A stretch of 23,022 nt of DNA from Paramacrobiotus metropolitanus (GCF_019649055.1 NW_026570649.1:1-23022), one strand, 5' to 3'. Counted from the stretch's first letter, positions 1 through 9,990 are shown. The notes: generated by a model from the letters alone, not told the origin. A program made the numbers and translations.

Positions 1-498
1 AGAATTTATTGTCTTCGTGCGAGGTCGTGCCCTTTTACAGCAGTGGACAGTGTAGCAATTTTGCATATAAGAACAAACGTGATGGAAAGTGATACAAAAA
101 ATGCAAGCAACAGTGGAAAACAAAAAAAAATGACAAAAACGTTGGTGTTGGACTGAGTGCAGTGATATGAATGCAGTGAGTGCGATGGTTTGGACTGGTA
201 GTGGAAAAAAGGTGGAGTTAGACGATTGTACTGGTGTCCATGCATAAAACCAAAAACCCGCCTAAGAAGAAAAATATCCGCAAAAAAAAATTAAGGTCAA
301 AATTTTCACAATTTCAAAACATTTAATTAAACTTGCAGGAGAAATGACATGGACACTTACGTACTGCTCGTCTGTGTGCTGAGACAATGAGCAAAATTAC
401 AAGCAGCAACATAACGATTTGATTGCATATGCAGGAACACTTTATTGCATATGCAAGAATTTCTCTTGACCATTTCAGTTCTTTCCAATTGACGTCAT
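1..498. other. AT-rich noncoding flank
   Basis: No convincing gene is visible. The stretch is rich in A/T runs, and the antisense open frame at 6-245 has no recognisable domain and looks like chance. Near 422-459 the word ATTGCATATGCA[AG]GAA occurs twice, 22 bp apart; the second copy contains the 12-bp palindrome TTGCATATGCAA. A single AAGGTCA word lies at 293-299. The 3' untranslated tail of the antisense LINE fragment that ends near 499 may extend into this stretch. Confidence 0.5.
422..459. repeat. Two-copy 22-bp direct repeat with a palindromic core
   Basis: ATTGCATATGCAGGAA (422-437) and ATTGCATATGCAAGAA (444-459) differ at one base. Each contains the self-complementary core TGCATATGCA. 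Only two copies are present and no function is evident. Confidence 0.6.
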
Positions 499-959
499 CT
501 AGAGCTTGACGGAACGTTCGAGAGATTTGTAGGAGGATAGTGGTAAGGAGACTTCATTCCACAGAGATGTTATTCTGTCACTGAAACCGCCGGAAACAGG
601 GAGGACCGTAACGCCACATGCAGTTGTCAGGTGCTGGTGAAATTGGTAAATAATGGTTTTCAAGCCGCCGGATACTTCGTGTTTTCCTGAAACAGATTGA
701 GACAAGACAGCAGACACTGTGTGCTTTTGTAAAAACTTGTCACATAAAGGTGTAATTCAAAAGAAGCTTGTAAAATAAAAATCAATTGTTTGGCATTTCG
801 TATTCTGAAATTATCCCAGTGGAGTTCTTCCAGCCTGAGCCGATATTCACAAGTTTCGTTGCCGAGACGCACCGAGGACACAAACTTTTCGATACAACGC
901 TCAACTTTATCCTTGGAGGTTTTAAGCAGCGGAAAAACGACAGGCGCACAATAATCCAT
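499..959 (-). pseudogene. LINE reverse transcriptase C-terminal fragment
   Basis: Read antisense, this is a relic of the end of ORF2 of a non-LTR retrotransposon. From 959 down to 660 the frame starts with MDYCAPVVFPLL and continues with a KVERCIEKF segment, then YRLRLEELHW followed by an Arg/Lys-rich helix. This matches the usual post-catalytic pattern in LINE RTs (L-E-Y-C-x-P-V-W, then Y-x-x-R-L-x-x-L). A second frame, ending at 499, carries GFSDRITSLWNEV and a Lys/Ser-rich end, like the common C-terminal F-F-x-x-R-V-x-x-x-W-N-x-L-P block. The two parts are offset by a frameshift around 640-700. Catalytic motifs are absent because the fragment abuts the Gypsy pol copy at about 960. I cannot tell which LINE clade it belongs to. 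The assignment rests on pattern recognition, not a search. Confidence 0.55.
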
Positions 960-960
960 T

Positions 961-2280
961 AAGCGAAACCGGTGAAATGTAATCCGGCCAGAACCAGTTG
1001 GAGAGATCGGGAATTTATAACAAAACATATTGAAGAGATGCTGGCGCAAGGCGTCATTGAACCACCGGATGCTGACTTGAGTTTTCCAGTAGTGCTGGCA
1101 GAAAAAAAAGAACAACGGTGGAACAATACGCACAAGATTTTGCGTCAATTACATTATGCTGAATAAGCTGACAAAAACAGTTACCCGTTAGGGAACCCGG
1201 ATGAACTGTTTGATGCGTGCGCAGGCAACAAATAACACGCGAAAATGGACTTAAAAAGCGGATTTTGGAAAATTCCAATGGATCCGGCGTCAATAGACAA
1301 GACGACCTTTGTAACATGTACCGGTGGGCATGTACCGGCATGGCATGTACCGGTTTAAAAGAATGCCATTTGGAATTTGCGACGGACCACCAACATTTCA
1401 AATGTGCGTCGACAAAGTCCTATCGAAAACGAAAAGTAACGGTTGCGTTTTCTGTTTTATCGATGACGTTAATTTTGCTGAAAGACTTGGGAAATTTTTA
1501 TGCAAAACATGAGGAACGTCCTACAGATTCTGGTCGAAGTCGGATTCACGATAAAACCAACAAAGTGTGAATTTGGAATGAAAGAAATGGGATTTCTGGT
1601 CACATCTTCGGCGGGGACGGAATTAGAATGGACCAGAAAAAGGTCACTGCAGTATAAGAATTCAAAGGCCATCAAACCGAAAGACAGTTAAGGTCATTCC
1701 TCGGATTAGCGCTCTATTATCAGAAGTTTATACTGGGATATGCGCAGACAACGTGCCAATACTATGAACACCTGAGACAAGATAAGCACGTAAAAAAAGA
1801 TTAGACAGAAATGCACGAAAAAGAATATAACAGTTTGAAACAACTGTTATGCGAAGGTCTATTATTGGCAAATTCGATGCGACGAAACCGACTGCTATCG
1901 AATGCGACGCAAGCAAAGAAGGAACTGGGGCAGTTCTGTCACAAGACAGCCATCCAAATGCGTACGCGAGCTGTGTTTTACACGGAGATGAAAGAATTTA
2001 CGGTGTAACGGAGTGGAAATGTCTTGCGGTAGATATGGCAAAAAGAAAGTTTAAACCGTTCATTGATTATTCACCGTAATAACGGATCACCAGGCACCGA
2101 ACAACTTGCTGAGCTCAGAAACGAACAAAGTTGGAATGAACCCGCGTTTGACGAGGTGGTAATGGCACTACAAGGTCAAAGACTCATCAGTTCAAGATTG
2201 AATACAAGCCCGGAAAGTACGGCGACAACGCGGATGCACTTTCAAGTGCGCCAATTGAAAATCCAACGTAACACGAAGAA
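961..2280 (+). pseudogene. Gypsy reverse transcriptase and RNase H, copy 1
   Basis: RT segments appear in successive frames. The first is CNPARTSW with the helix ITKHIEEMLAQGVIEP (from 972). The motif A segment KMDLKSGFW keeps its catalytic Asp at 1248-1250. FKRMPFGICDGPPTFQ (near 1350-1400) covers the motif B region, and the catalytic FIDD reads at 1456-1467. The thumb includes IKPTKCEFGMKEMGF (about 1551-1592). RNase H shows ECDASKEGTGAVL and GVTEWKCLAV (about 1896-2030), then TDHQ and NADALS remnants to about 2255. At least five frameshifts or stops break it, for example near 1110-1160, 1240, 1330, 1500 and 2080. The RT active-site residues are better kept here than in the second copy, but the frame is more broken. 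Confidence 0.85.
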
Positions 2281-2770
2281 GAATTTGACGAAATCCCGAA
2301 CTTCGAAGATTATGAAAAGAAATTCAATACGAAAGAACTGGCGGTTGAAGTGGGGCAGCTATTCCTAAAACTGGTTGAGCAAAGGGAGAAACGGTTAAAG
2401 ATCAACTTAGTTACGGCGAACGAGTTGGCTAAAATAGATACTAGCGTCAACCAGGTCACAGGTTCGTTGCCCGGGTTAGTGATTTAAAGGTCACCGAACT
2501 GGAAACAGAATCTGCAGCTCAGAATGAAAAGGTCACCGGACTTGTGGATTAGCGGAAAATCGAGATGACCTTTAGGAAACGGATAAGTTTACTAAAGGCG
2601 TTAATTTAATGTCCCATTAAGCTTTCGAGATTCCCGAAGCAGATGAAATAACGACCTAAATCTCTACCGCGCTGCAGGGTCATCAGAGACTGGAACGAAT
2701 TGGGTACCGCCGCAGTTTGCATCGTTAATCTCCAAGCTGATGAGCAAGAGGAGGAGACTCGAATCTGCAG
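2281..2770 (+). pseudogene. RNase H-integrase linker, copy 1
   Basis: This stretch matches 21660-22165 of the second copy (EEFDEIPNFEDY, then LVEQREKRLK in changing frames) and joins RNase H to integrase. No catalytic domain is recognised. It carries two AAAGGTCA words (2486-2493 and 2528-2535) and an opposing TGACCTTT (2566-2573); the second and third have counterparts at equivalent places in the other copy. The reading frame is broken by several stops. Confidence 0.65.
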
Positions 2771-3733
2771 TTGCGCAATAAACAGCTGAAAGATCCCTAT
2801 CTGGCAATGATAATTTATGAACTGGAACATTTACCAGATGCTGAAACAAGATCGAAATTTGAAGTTCATTACCAGTTGTGGAATGGCTTATTGTACCGAG
2901 TAAAGCATAACAACGTAACCTGGAAATATCATATGTGGTACCGTTGTCAATGCGAAGAGTCGAAAATTCACGCGTTGCACGACGAGAAAGTACGAGGTCA
3001 TCTCGAATTTGCAAAGACATTAGCATTGGGCATAAAGATACGCGACGTAACGGGAGAGCCTCGCTCTACCGCCTTTTTGAGACTGCGTTCTAGCCTGGCT
3101 GTGGTCAGGAGTAATGCGGCCGCTATTCTCGGCACTTTTGGAACGAGCGTGAAGCCGAGTAAACGGGACAGTTCCCACGGTTTTGGTTGTTTTTTCAATG
3201 TTTAGATTTGAATCATTTTTATTAGTGCGACCTCGAAGGCTTTTTTTTGTTATGTTGGTGGCTTTTGTCAAATAAAAGAGTTAGTAGCAATCAGACTTCG
3301 ATATTATTGGATTCGGATGAGTATCGACGCAAAGAATTATACGCTCGCGTGTCAAGGATGCCAGTTTCGCAAGACAGTGAAAAAATGTCCACCCGGAAAG
3401 CTGCTTGAGTTAAAAGTCGGACACCCGTGTTTCCGAGTATATGCTGACCTTAAAAGACCATTACTTCCGACAAAGAAACGGGGATACAAGCACATAGCGG
3501 TGTTCATGGACCAACTAACGAAATACGTGAGAGCAGTACCAATGAACACGTCAACAGCGAACGAGTTTGTGAAAGTGTTTGTGAAACACGTAATATTGGT
3601 ACATGGAGCACCGCATCTCCTACATACGGACCGCGGAAGGCACTTCATAGCGGAAGGTTTGTCAGAGGTAACCAACGTGCTTAAAATTAAACACACGATT
3701 GGAACGGCGTATCATCCTGAAGGTCGACGCTAA
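2771..3733 (+). pseudogene. Gypsy integrase zinc-binding and catalytic core, copy 1
   Basis: The N-terminal zinc-binding HHCC domain starts with LWNGLLYRVK (near 2880) and IHALHDEKVRGH (about 2969-3002). The 257-bp insert at 3024-3280 then splits it, and it resumes with the CQGCQFRKT half (about 3351-3378). The catalytic core follows with VYADLKRP (first Asp) and HTDRGRHF (second Asp). A TAA at 3731-3733 stands where the other copy has CAA, two codons before the catalytic Glu. The protein would therefore end without its third acidic residue. Confidence 0.85.
3024..3280. mobile_element. 257-bp insertion inside copy 1 integrase
   Basis: Alignment with 22400-22445 of the second copy shows an extra block between the coding words KTL and AIRLR. 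TTAG stands on both sides (3020-3023 and 3281-3284), a possible 4-bp target-site duplication. The block starts CATTGGGCAT, has a G+C-rich middle (it contains GCGGCCGC at 3116-3123) and ends in a T-rich stretch with AATAAA at 3271-3276. I see no terminal inverted repeats, no poly(A) tail and no clear pol III boxes. The antisense open frame across it (3020-3271) resembles nothing I recognise. It could be a small nonautonomous element or captured host sequence. Confidence 0.6.
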
Positions 3734-4337
3734 GTTGAAAGACAAAGGCAGATACTCGGAGATGGCATGGCGCTGTATATGAAAGCGGGAAACGAAAGAA
3801 AGTTCAACAGGTATCTCCCGTACGTCGTTTCAGGGATGAACAGAGCGGTACACGCCACAACCGGTTATTATGCATACTACATGCTACATGGAAGAGAAAT
3901 GACGAAGCCAGAAGGTGTAGTACGATAAGGAACATACCGGACGATTATGGTACTCCAGACGAATGAGAGGAGACCATGAAAAAGAACTTATCCTTCGCTG
4001 AAGAAGTAGCAAAAGTGAATAATAAGGACGCGTACGAGAAAAATGCAGAAATCTACAATAGGAAGAAATCGGAACCGTAAATCAAAGTGGGTGCCCTCGT
4101 CCTTATAAGAGTTCCAAAAGATACGAAACAAGGGAAGAAGGAAAACCAGTCAGATTTTAGATCGAAATATGATAAAATGTGGAGGATCCTTAGCTTTCGA
4201 AGAAGAATTGAAGCAGACGTCCTCGCACAAAACCTGAAGAAAGAAACAAATTTAACGCAAGGTTTCCAGTGGTTCGGTCTCTTTGCGGTAACTCGTATAT
4301 GACGGTCATAGCACGACCTTACATCAAACGCACTTGA
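3734..4337 (+). pseudogene. Gypsy integrase C-terminal part, copy 1
   Basis: After the stop the same frame continues with VERQRQ (holding the catalytic Glu), KFNRYLPYV and HATTGYYAYYMLHG to a stop at about 3928. Later pieces include AYEKNAEIYNRKKSEP, then VGALVLIRVP (4087 onward), a small basic beta-rich domain like the usual Gypsy integrase C-terminus. The final frame ends VIARPYIKRT and TGA at 4335-4337. Further stops lie near 3974 and 4078, and a frameshift near 4200-4240. Confidence 0.75.
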
Positions 4338-4585
4338 CAATATATCAGGTAAATGATTTTATTACATTATAGCGTTAGCAAAAAGTTTTTTTTGCCCACA
4401 GTAAACTAGTTATGAAGTTTTAAAGTCAAAAATTTCAGGGTGAAATTTACTGAGTACTGTTCATCCAAAAACGTTTTGGAAGCGCTATTCGGTGCGGAAA
4501 CAGTGGGAAAGGTTATCACACATTGGAAATTTCAATATCATTGCTATTAAAAATCTAAAGTGCAAAAAACCGATCCAGGGATGGT

Positions 4586-4601
4586 GGGGCGGTGCCGCCC
4601 C
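4586..4601. repeat. GC-rich perfect palindrome
   Basis: GGGGCGG (4586-4592) and CCGCCCC (4595-4601) are separated by TG. The 7-bp all-G/C arms stand out in an A/T-rich neighbourhood. No partner copy was seen. Confidence 0.7.
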
Positions 4602-5115
4602 TCAACATTTTCTGCTATAGCTCTCAAAGCTTACATGATATAAAAAACGGTATGTGTAACAAGCTCAGCAGGTAGCGTTCGATTTAATGACGCTTTTCCA
4701 GTAACTTTTTGGTAACGCAATGATTTGTTGTGAAATTAAGTTTGATTTCTCACGAAACGCGTTTAAAGTCTACCGTGTTTTGTTGCGCTACGTTGAGTAC
4801 AGAAAATTTACAGCTGGAACTAAGTGAAGCAAATGAAAGGACAGAAGGGCTGTAGAATGCAGACGCGCACGCCGCATGCAAGGACAATAGCCGTCGGTCA
4901 ACTAAGTAATCACACTATCCTGTCACTAATTGCTTCGGCTCAGCATTCCTTTGAAACGGCTGATTACTTCATTTGCGCTAACAATAGCTTTGCATCAGAA
5001 TTCATCCATCGCTCTTGACCATAAAAGACCGGATTCACAACCCGGATAGTCTAAAAGCAGCGCTAGCCGCTTTTTCTCTGTTGAACAGCGCTTTCCCCTT
5101 CGGCACTCAGAACGG

Positions 5116-5143
5116 AAAATTGTTTTTTACCGTAAACAATTTT
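5116..5143. repeat. 10-bp perfect inverted repeat
   Basis: AAAATTGTTT (5116-5125) and AAACAATTTT (5134-5143) are perfect complements around the 8-nt loop TTTACCGT. It could be a cruciform or RNA hairpin. No promoter or terminator role can be assigned. Confidence 0.65.
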
Positions 5144-5214
5144 TTTACATACATGATAGCGCCACATACTGATAGAGGAGACTTTATTCTTTACAATGAG
5201 CTATAAATCCCAAA

Positions 5215-5868
5215 ATGAATTTCCACTGGAACCTCGCGTTAAAGGTCGTTTCAATTGACCGTTTGAAACTTTGGCACCCGCCGTTACCACATGAGGTACC
5301 AGAACGTGATCCTCAAAAAGTATTGGAACAGCATCAACAATATCTTTTCGAACCATTGTTGCTACCCCAAAACGAGGGAACAGAAAGGTCACTAGTTTTA
5401 AACGACGAGGAATCGGTCAAAAAAGCATCTGAACAAGCACCAAAAAAAGAGGGGAGGGAGACCAAGAAAAGAGAACAAAGATTTTGAAACAGCAGTTACA
5501 ATAAAGTTGAACGCAGAAGCTTGGAACGTAGCGGAATCAGAGAATGGATGAGACCATAGGCAGAGTAGTAAAGCCTGTTTCATTTCTTGAACCACGAATT
5601 GCTAAGGGTAATGATCATGACCTTTCAAAGAATCACGGAATGATGGTGAAGTAGCGGAGCGCAGCTTTCAAAAAGACCTTGAGCTGCGTCAACAGTCTTT
5701 TCTCGAACCACGCACTGCTACCATGGATAAGCATGACCGTTCAAGAACGAGAGAAAAGGAAATAGAAGCGGTCAAAACGAAAGCCGATCAATTAGGCTGT
5801 GGTATAGCAATACTCGGAATTCGATATACTCGGAATCAGAAAGAATCGGAAACCCGCTAAGGACATCT
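5215..5868 (+). pseudogene. ORF-X N-terminal part, with FLEP peptide repeats
   Basis: This is the relic of an unrecognised coding region. The first frame (5215-5487) is rich in Pro, Gln, Glu and Lys, and contains YLFEPLLLP and then ERS. After a frame change, related peptides recur: SFLEPRIAKGNDHDLS (about 5579-5626) and SFLEPRTATMDKHDRS (about 5696-5743). That makes three imperfect copies of a unit beginning with F/L-x-E-P and ending in an acidic or basic D/E-x-S tail, where an AAAGGTCA or TGACCTTT word often sits (5384-5391 and 5618-5625). A further direct repeat, ATACTCGGAAT, lies at 5810-5820 and 5826-5836. Stops at 5485, about 5547, 5653 and 5866 show decay. It could be the N-terminal part of a gag-like or accessory retrotransposon protein. 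Confidence 0.45.
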
Positions 5869-5968
5869 ACACTTAAAAGAATGGAAAGCGACCCGAATTT
5901 ATTACGGTGGTCAGGCGCATTACCCATACCAGGAAGCGTCAACAAGCTATCAAGATACGACAAACTAG

Positions 5969-7602
5969 GTGAACTACGGCACACCTGTCGGAACCCAGTA
6001 TCCGGTACAGTCAATGCAGAATGACTCTTATCAACCGTATCCCGGATCACATCCTCCACCGATCATGGGATCATCGCAAATGATGATGGGGCCGGCACGA
6101 TTGTTGATGCCACCACCGCAACATACTATACCGAGTCAATTAGCTGGAAAGGGAGGATTCGGCGAAATGTCTCCAGCACATGCGGTGATGGTGATCCCCG
6201 GTAGTGCCACTTTTTCCAGAGATGGGAGGCAGATCGTCAGGTGGAATGCCCCGTATGAAAAGGACACCGCAGCAATTTATTCGGCATGATCGAAACTCAA
6301 CACATAAACGTGGGGAGCAACCTCTCCATGGAAACCGTTTCGGATCACCACGATTACCAGGAGGGAATCTAACACCATTAGGCCAACGACTTGAAACGAT
6401 GGGACCAGGCGGATCACAGGTGGATCCCTCAGCTGATCCATCAACGACAATGTACGCACCAAGATTGGAAACGGAAACCAGAGAAGATGACCCCCGTTTG
6501 AACATACTCGTGGGTGAAAAAAAGACAATAATGAAAACGAAAAAAAAGCCATCGATGACTTCAACCGTAAAAGCCGTGAAATGTGCAGACTCCATGAACG
6601 GATTAATGAGGAACATGCCTTTTACGGTAGACTGTACTGTTTGAAAGTGGTCAACGACCCGTTGGATTTTGAACTGAAAGCGAAGACGAAACAAATTGAG
6701 GATAAACGAAAAGAAATTAGAATTCAATTGGCGACTATGAAAAAGTACGATCCAGCAGAGATTCCAGTAGCAGTTTATACAGCTGGCTCATCGCAAGCAC
6801 CACCAGTTGACGCCGGTACCGCAGGCACAACAGGAACGTCAGTTGATGAAATGTCAGATAATGACCTGTTAGAACAAAAGAGAAAGATCGATGAAATCCT
6901 GACTCAACGGGCAGAAAGGTCACTCGCTAGTTCAGTCGCTGACTGAAGGAAAGGGCATGATACAAGAAATGGATAACGCCAGCGCCCGGCTATTGACAAA
7001 GATTATCAAAGCCGGAAAGTGCGGACGACGAAAACGCATATGGGAGTACCGATTAGATACACCACATTGAACCTGATACCGCCAGAAGAACCTAATCACT
7101 GCCACTTGTCCGATAATGAAGACACAGAAGGTCGAGGTATCTATCAGCTGAGATCCAGAAACTCCCCTGCTGAATGTCATTCACCAAAGACAGCGGAAAT
7201 GAAAGCCGCTCGGGAGAGGGCACAAGCACAAATGCAACTGAAGAAAAAGAAAGGACCTATGGATTCGGATTCGGAAGATAATGAAGGAGAGGCAACACCA
7301 CCGACTCCTCCTACATCGACAGCCGAAAAAGATGAGCAATCTAAAGTCAAGAGAGTTCCGAGACTTCAGAAAAACCGAAAGGTTACGAGAGGTTGGAGGA
7401 ACGGGAGAAAACAAAGGTTGTTCTCCCTACGGAAGAAGCAGCGGTACAAGCAGAAGCAGCTCCATCTGATCTGCGTCAAGTTCATCGCACAACACTGGTC
7501 ACACCACTGAAAGATGCAACTGTGACTGGAAAATCGAAGCGTCAAGAGACTTCGCACGGAAAGATAAGCGTGATGAACCATCATCAGCTCAATCATCATC
7601 CT
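5969..7602 (+). pseudogene. ORF-X middle part: Pro/Met-rich, coiled coil, acidic
   Basis: Broken coding sequence in changing frames. 5969-6289 is rich in Pro, Met and Gln (HPPPIMGSSQMMMG). From about 6204 in the next frame comes a Gly/Pro/Arg-rich segment. From about 6545 a charged helical segment (FELKAKTKQIEDKRKEIR) predicts a coiled coil, followed by Ala/Gly/Thr-rich sequence and a stop at 6944-6946. Later frames give KTAEMKAARERAQAQMQLKKKKG and an acidic DSDSEDNEGE stretch (from about 7187), then Lys/Glu-rich sequence up to the LINE insertion at 7602. Frame changes fall in or near A-runs (for example around 6540). I do not recognise the family. Low complexity, charge and position between retroelement parts suggest a retroelement structural protein; that is inference. 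Confidence 0.45.
7590..7602. repeat. Left target-site duplication of the LINE
   Basis: CAATCATCATCCT is repeated exactly at 10598-10610. The bases on either side of the two copies differ, so the duplication is exactly 13 bp. It marks the 3' end of the antisense LINE. Confidence 0.85.
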
Positions 7603-7676
7603 GAATGAATTTTTATTTCACAAAATGCGGTAACATCACAGTTTCAGAACAACAGATAAAAAAAACAGAAATTCAT

Positions 7677-8530
7677 TTAATGCTGCCGCTCCCTCCATTG
7701 TCCCGAGCACGGAAGCAGCGTTGCCTCGCAGAATTTCCAGCGACAATCGTTGACGGAGGTAGTCATGAGAGCGAGGCGCACCCGTATGTTATTGAATCGC
7801 CTCCCAATTTCTTTCACTAAACGGCTAGCTGACTTTCCCCATGGTCCAAGAGCTTCCAATGCCAGCGGTACGAAGATGTATCTGCCCTGCAGGTACAAAC
7901 ACAATCCCGCTTTTCTGTCCTCCGCCTGAGCGGCGGCGGATCCCGCTGTAACTGAAGTCGACTTCCGGTGAGACACAGCGACAGTATCCACGCAGGTCAC
8001 GTCCCATACCAAACACATGCCGCGTTGCCACGCGAACGTGGTGCACAAGTCCGGTCGACGATCTGACATATGAGATGTACCTCGCGGCTCCAGTTTTGCG
8101 GGGATACCGGCTGAAACCAACGCCCTGCACAGAATGCTGTTCAGGCCGCCGTGGCGTGCATGCCTTTCCGCAGAGAATGCACAGGACAGGCCGTGGTGAC
8201 CATACACATCTACGGGCTTGTGGCATTTGGAACATGAATGTGCTTCGCAAATATCGACACCCAGTCTCAGGCCGACTGATATCTTTACGGTGTCGTCGTC
8301 CAAGAGGTTACCGATGTGCGCCGAGGGCAAGGCATTCAACCATATGCCAGCTTCCGGTGTCGACTGTGCGAGGAGACGGGCCCGGTTAATCTCACCGTCG
8401 CGGAAAATGTCCAACAGTATGGATAGTGATGTGTTACACAGCGGAAGGTCCCATGCTCGTTGTGTCTTTCTCAAGTTGGGCTCAGAAAGTTCTGTCAGTC
8501 GTGCCTTTGCTTTCCACAACTCGAAAGCGG
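7677..8530 (-). pseudogene. LINE C-terminus: CCHC motif and restriction-like endonuclease
   Basis: The longest intact piece, about 280 codons, ends with TAA at 7679-7677. An N-terminal helical segment (WKAKARLTEL) leads to CSKCHKPVDVYGHHGLSC, a C-x2-C-x9/10-H-x4-C zinc motif. The endonuclease follows, with RRPDL and then LVWDVTCVDT; the Pro-Asp and the later Asp fit the PD-(D/E)XK pattern of R2-type enzymes that nick target DNA for target-primed reverse transcription. The segment FVPLALEALGPWG and the helix LVKEIGRRF match the usual end of this family. This domain looks undamaged within the frame. Confidence 0.85.
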
Positions 8531-8539
8531 CCGAAACAT

Positions 8540-8704
8540 TTACAGCGGGTAATCAGGAAGCAGTAATGACATTAAGCCGGATACGGAGTGAATCGAAGCC
8601 AAAAAGGCTAAGAGCGCTAATTCTTCCGCCCGGCGTATGCCAATACCGCCTCTGCTCACTGGAAGTGTCGCCTGCCGCCAACACGGATAGTCGTCGTGGC
8701 TAAG
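8540..8704 (-). pseudogene. LINE RT thumb fragment
   Basis: This short frame has no start codon and carries CWRQATLPVSRGGIGIRRAE, the conserved post-RT block of this LINE type (L-P-x-x-x-G-G-x-G-x-R). It links the RT piece on its upstream side (8700-9230) to the endonuclease piece (7677-8530). Stops and frame changes at both ends reflect small indels; the ACGTACGTAC run at the upstream join suggests a micro-duplication. Confidence 0.7.
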
Positions 8705-9230
8705 TACGTACGTTGCATAAGGACTGGAAACACAACCGCTTCGCTTCGTTCATTTGATAAAGTTGTTGCGGTTGCTTCCAGGCATTGCAACAACGCAGCA
8801 TGTAAATGATTTTCGGGGCTCCTAAACAATTTTTCAGGAGAAAAAGGGCATGGTGACGTGGCAAAAGCTCCAACCGATCGCACGCCATTTTCACTATTGC
8901 GCACTTTTCGGCTACGGCTGAACCGAATGCATCGTCCAAAACAGGTGCCCCTAACAAAAAGAAGTCGGCGTTTGTTAGGATGCGCAGTTTCTGGTACATT
9001 TCCTGGAAATAAGTCACAGCGCCGTTCCATGCATGTTCGGTCCCGCCAGAAATGTGTAGCTCACACTTCGCCTCGTTCACTTCTAGACCGATTTCACAGG
9101 CTTTCCGAATAATGTCTGCAAATACGTGTGCTAGTGTCGCTGGTTTACCGCCCACAGTTCCATCGTCCAAGAACCAGGCGTTTAAATCTGCCTTCAAAGA
9201 TGCCACGAGTGGCTGGAGTGCAAGGCAAAA
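8700..9230 (-). pseudogene. LINE RT catalytic motif C and thumb
   Basis: The frame carries NAWFLDDGTVGG, whose FLDD is the counterpart of the catalytic YADD box. It continues with VNEAKCELHISGG (motif D region) and a helical thumb including LLPRHHALFLLKNCLGAPK. It is out of frame with the preceding piece, which overlaps at about 9194-9206, and ends at TAG near 8702. Both catalytic Asp residues of the box are kept. Confidence 0.82.
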
Positions 9231-9670
9231 CAGTAAGGGCCCAGTGGATCACCTTGTTGTACTCCAGACTCTGAAGACATCATCAACTGCTCGATAAACA
9301 ACGAAGAATGATTACCGTATGCCGAGTGAAGAAAGGCTTTGTATTCTGGTAGGTGACGATCCGCGGCAGCTAAAATGGCTTCGCTAGAGATAGTGTTGAA
9401 GGCGTTCTTGAAATCCACTTTCAAGACCGCGGTTAGCTCCGCTACGGACGATTCCACGAATGTTCTTGTTCCATGGACAATTGCTTCTGCACCACCACGC
9501 ACGTTGAAGCCAAGCTGCTGCGGCGACAAATGGGTAGTAATTCGGTCAGCTACGCGATAGCATATAATTTTTGCTGTCAGCCGGCGTAAAGTTACCCCAA
9601 CCACAATCGGGCGCAGGCCGCCGTCTTTTTTTCTCAGGGCGAGCAGTTTACCACCAAAAATAGTGGCCGA
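9194..9670 (-). pseudogene. LINE RT motifs A and B
   Basis: The coding block begins around 9665 with the fingers segment and continues with VVGVTLRRLTAKI and QLGFNVRGGAEAIVH. Motif A is VLKVDFKNAFNTIS, with the catalytic Asp present, and motif B is SGVQQGDPLGP. These are canonical non-LTR RT signatures. The frame is lost at about 9210-9230, just before motif C. Confidence 0.85.
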
Positions 9671-9990
9671 ATCTCCTCTGGGATACTTCCTGTCAATGCC
9701 AAATCCAGAACGTTTGCCAGCGCTTCACAAAGTGGCCTACATTCGTCGTTGAATTTATGGCCGACCATGTCGAAGAGATGTTGCGGACGTAAGCCATCCG
9801 GCCCTGCTGCTGAACCACGAGGGAAGGTGTGAACTGCCGAAAACACTTCTGAAGCTGATATAGGTGGCGCTGCAACTGCCGGTGTGGCGAGCGAAGCCGT
9901 GGTCGGGGGCGGAGGGCATTCAGGATGCTTCTCTCGTAGCTCCCGTAGTACAGCGGAAGAAGGGACTACAACAGCGTCAGTTGAAAGATT
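9634..9990 (-). pseudogene. LINE RT N-terminal fingers segment
   Basis: The frame contains a Pro-rich linker, then FPRGSAAGPDGLRPQHL, the characteristic RT-0/fingers signature of R2-like elements (S-A-G-P-D-G-L-R-P-x-H-L). It ends at ALTGSIPEEIRPLF before a frameshift at about 9665. Upstream it overlaps the end of the zinc-finger piece, the two being out of phase near 9980. Confidence 0.8.

Larger units (their letters stand above)
961..4337 (+). mobile_element. Ty3/Gypsy pol remnant, copy 1 (5'-truncated)
   Basis: This is a decayed pol region of a Gypsy-type LTR retrotransposon in the order RT, RNase H, linker, integrase, which is the Ty3/Gypsy order. It aligns by eye throughout with the copy starting near 20380, with frequent substitutions and small indels. 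Similarity begins at about 961, just inside the RT domain, so gag, protease and the RT N-terminus are missing. It ends with a typical integrase C-terminus and a TGA at 4335-4337. No LTR could be recognised after the stop. The copy is interrupted by a 257-bp insert (3024-3280) and by several frameshifts and stops, so it cannot encode functional proteins. Confidence 0.85.
4338..5214. other. Noncoding stretch with small inverted repeats
   Basis: No gene is recognised. If copy 1 had a 3' LTR it should start here, but no matching repeat was found elsewhere in the window. Two perfect small inverted repeats stand out: a G+C-rich one at 4586-4601 and an A/T-rich one at 5116-5143. Short open frames at 4824-5018 and 5015-5206 have no recognisable motif. 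Confidence 0.5.

Noticed and set aside
6-245. Antisense 79-codon frame with a hydrophobic stretch
   Set aside because: It lies in A/T-rich sequence with no homology that I recognise; the hydrophobic run follows from T-rich codons.
3116-3123. NotI site GCGGCCGC, considered as a sign of cloning-vector contamination
   Set aside because: No polylinker or vector sequence surrounds it, and the insert has its own flanking TTAG; a natural occurrence is more likely.
4087-4302. Separate small gene of 71 codons
   Set aside because: Its sequence is the integrase C-terminal domain of copy 1, not an independent gene.
6140-6727. Antisense open frame of about 195 codons
   Set aside because: It overlaps the sense ORF-X segments, has no domain or plausible composition, and is best explained as a shadow of the Pro/Gly-rich sense coding.
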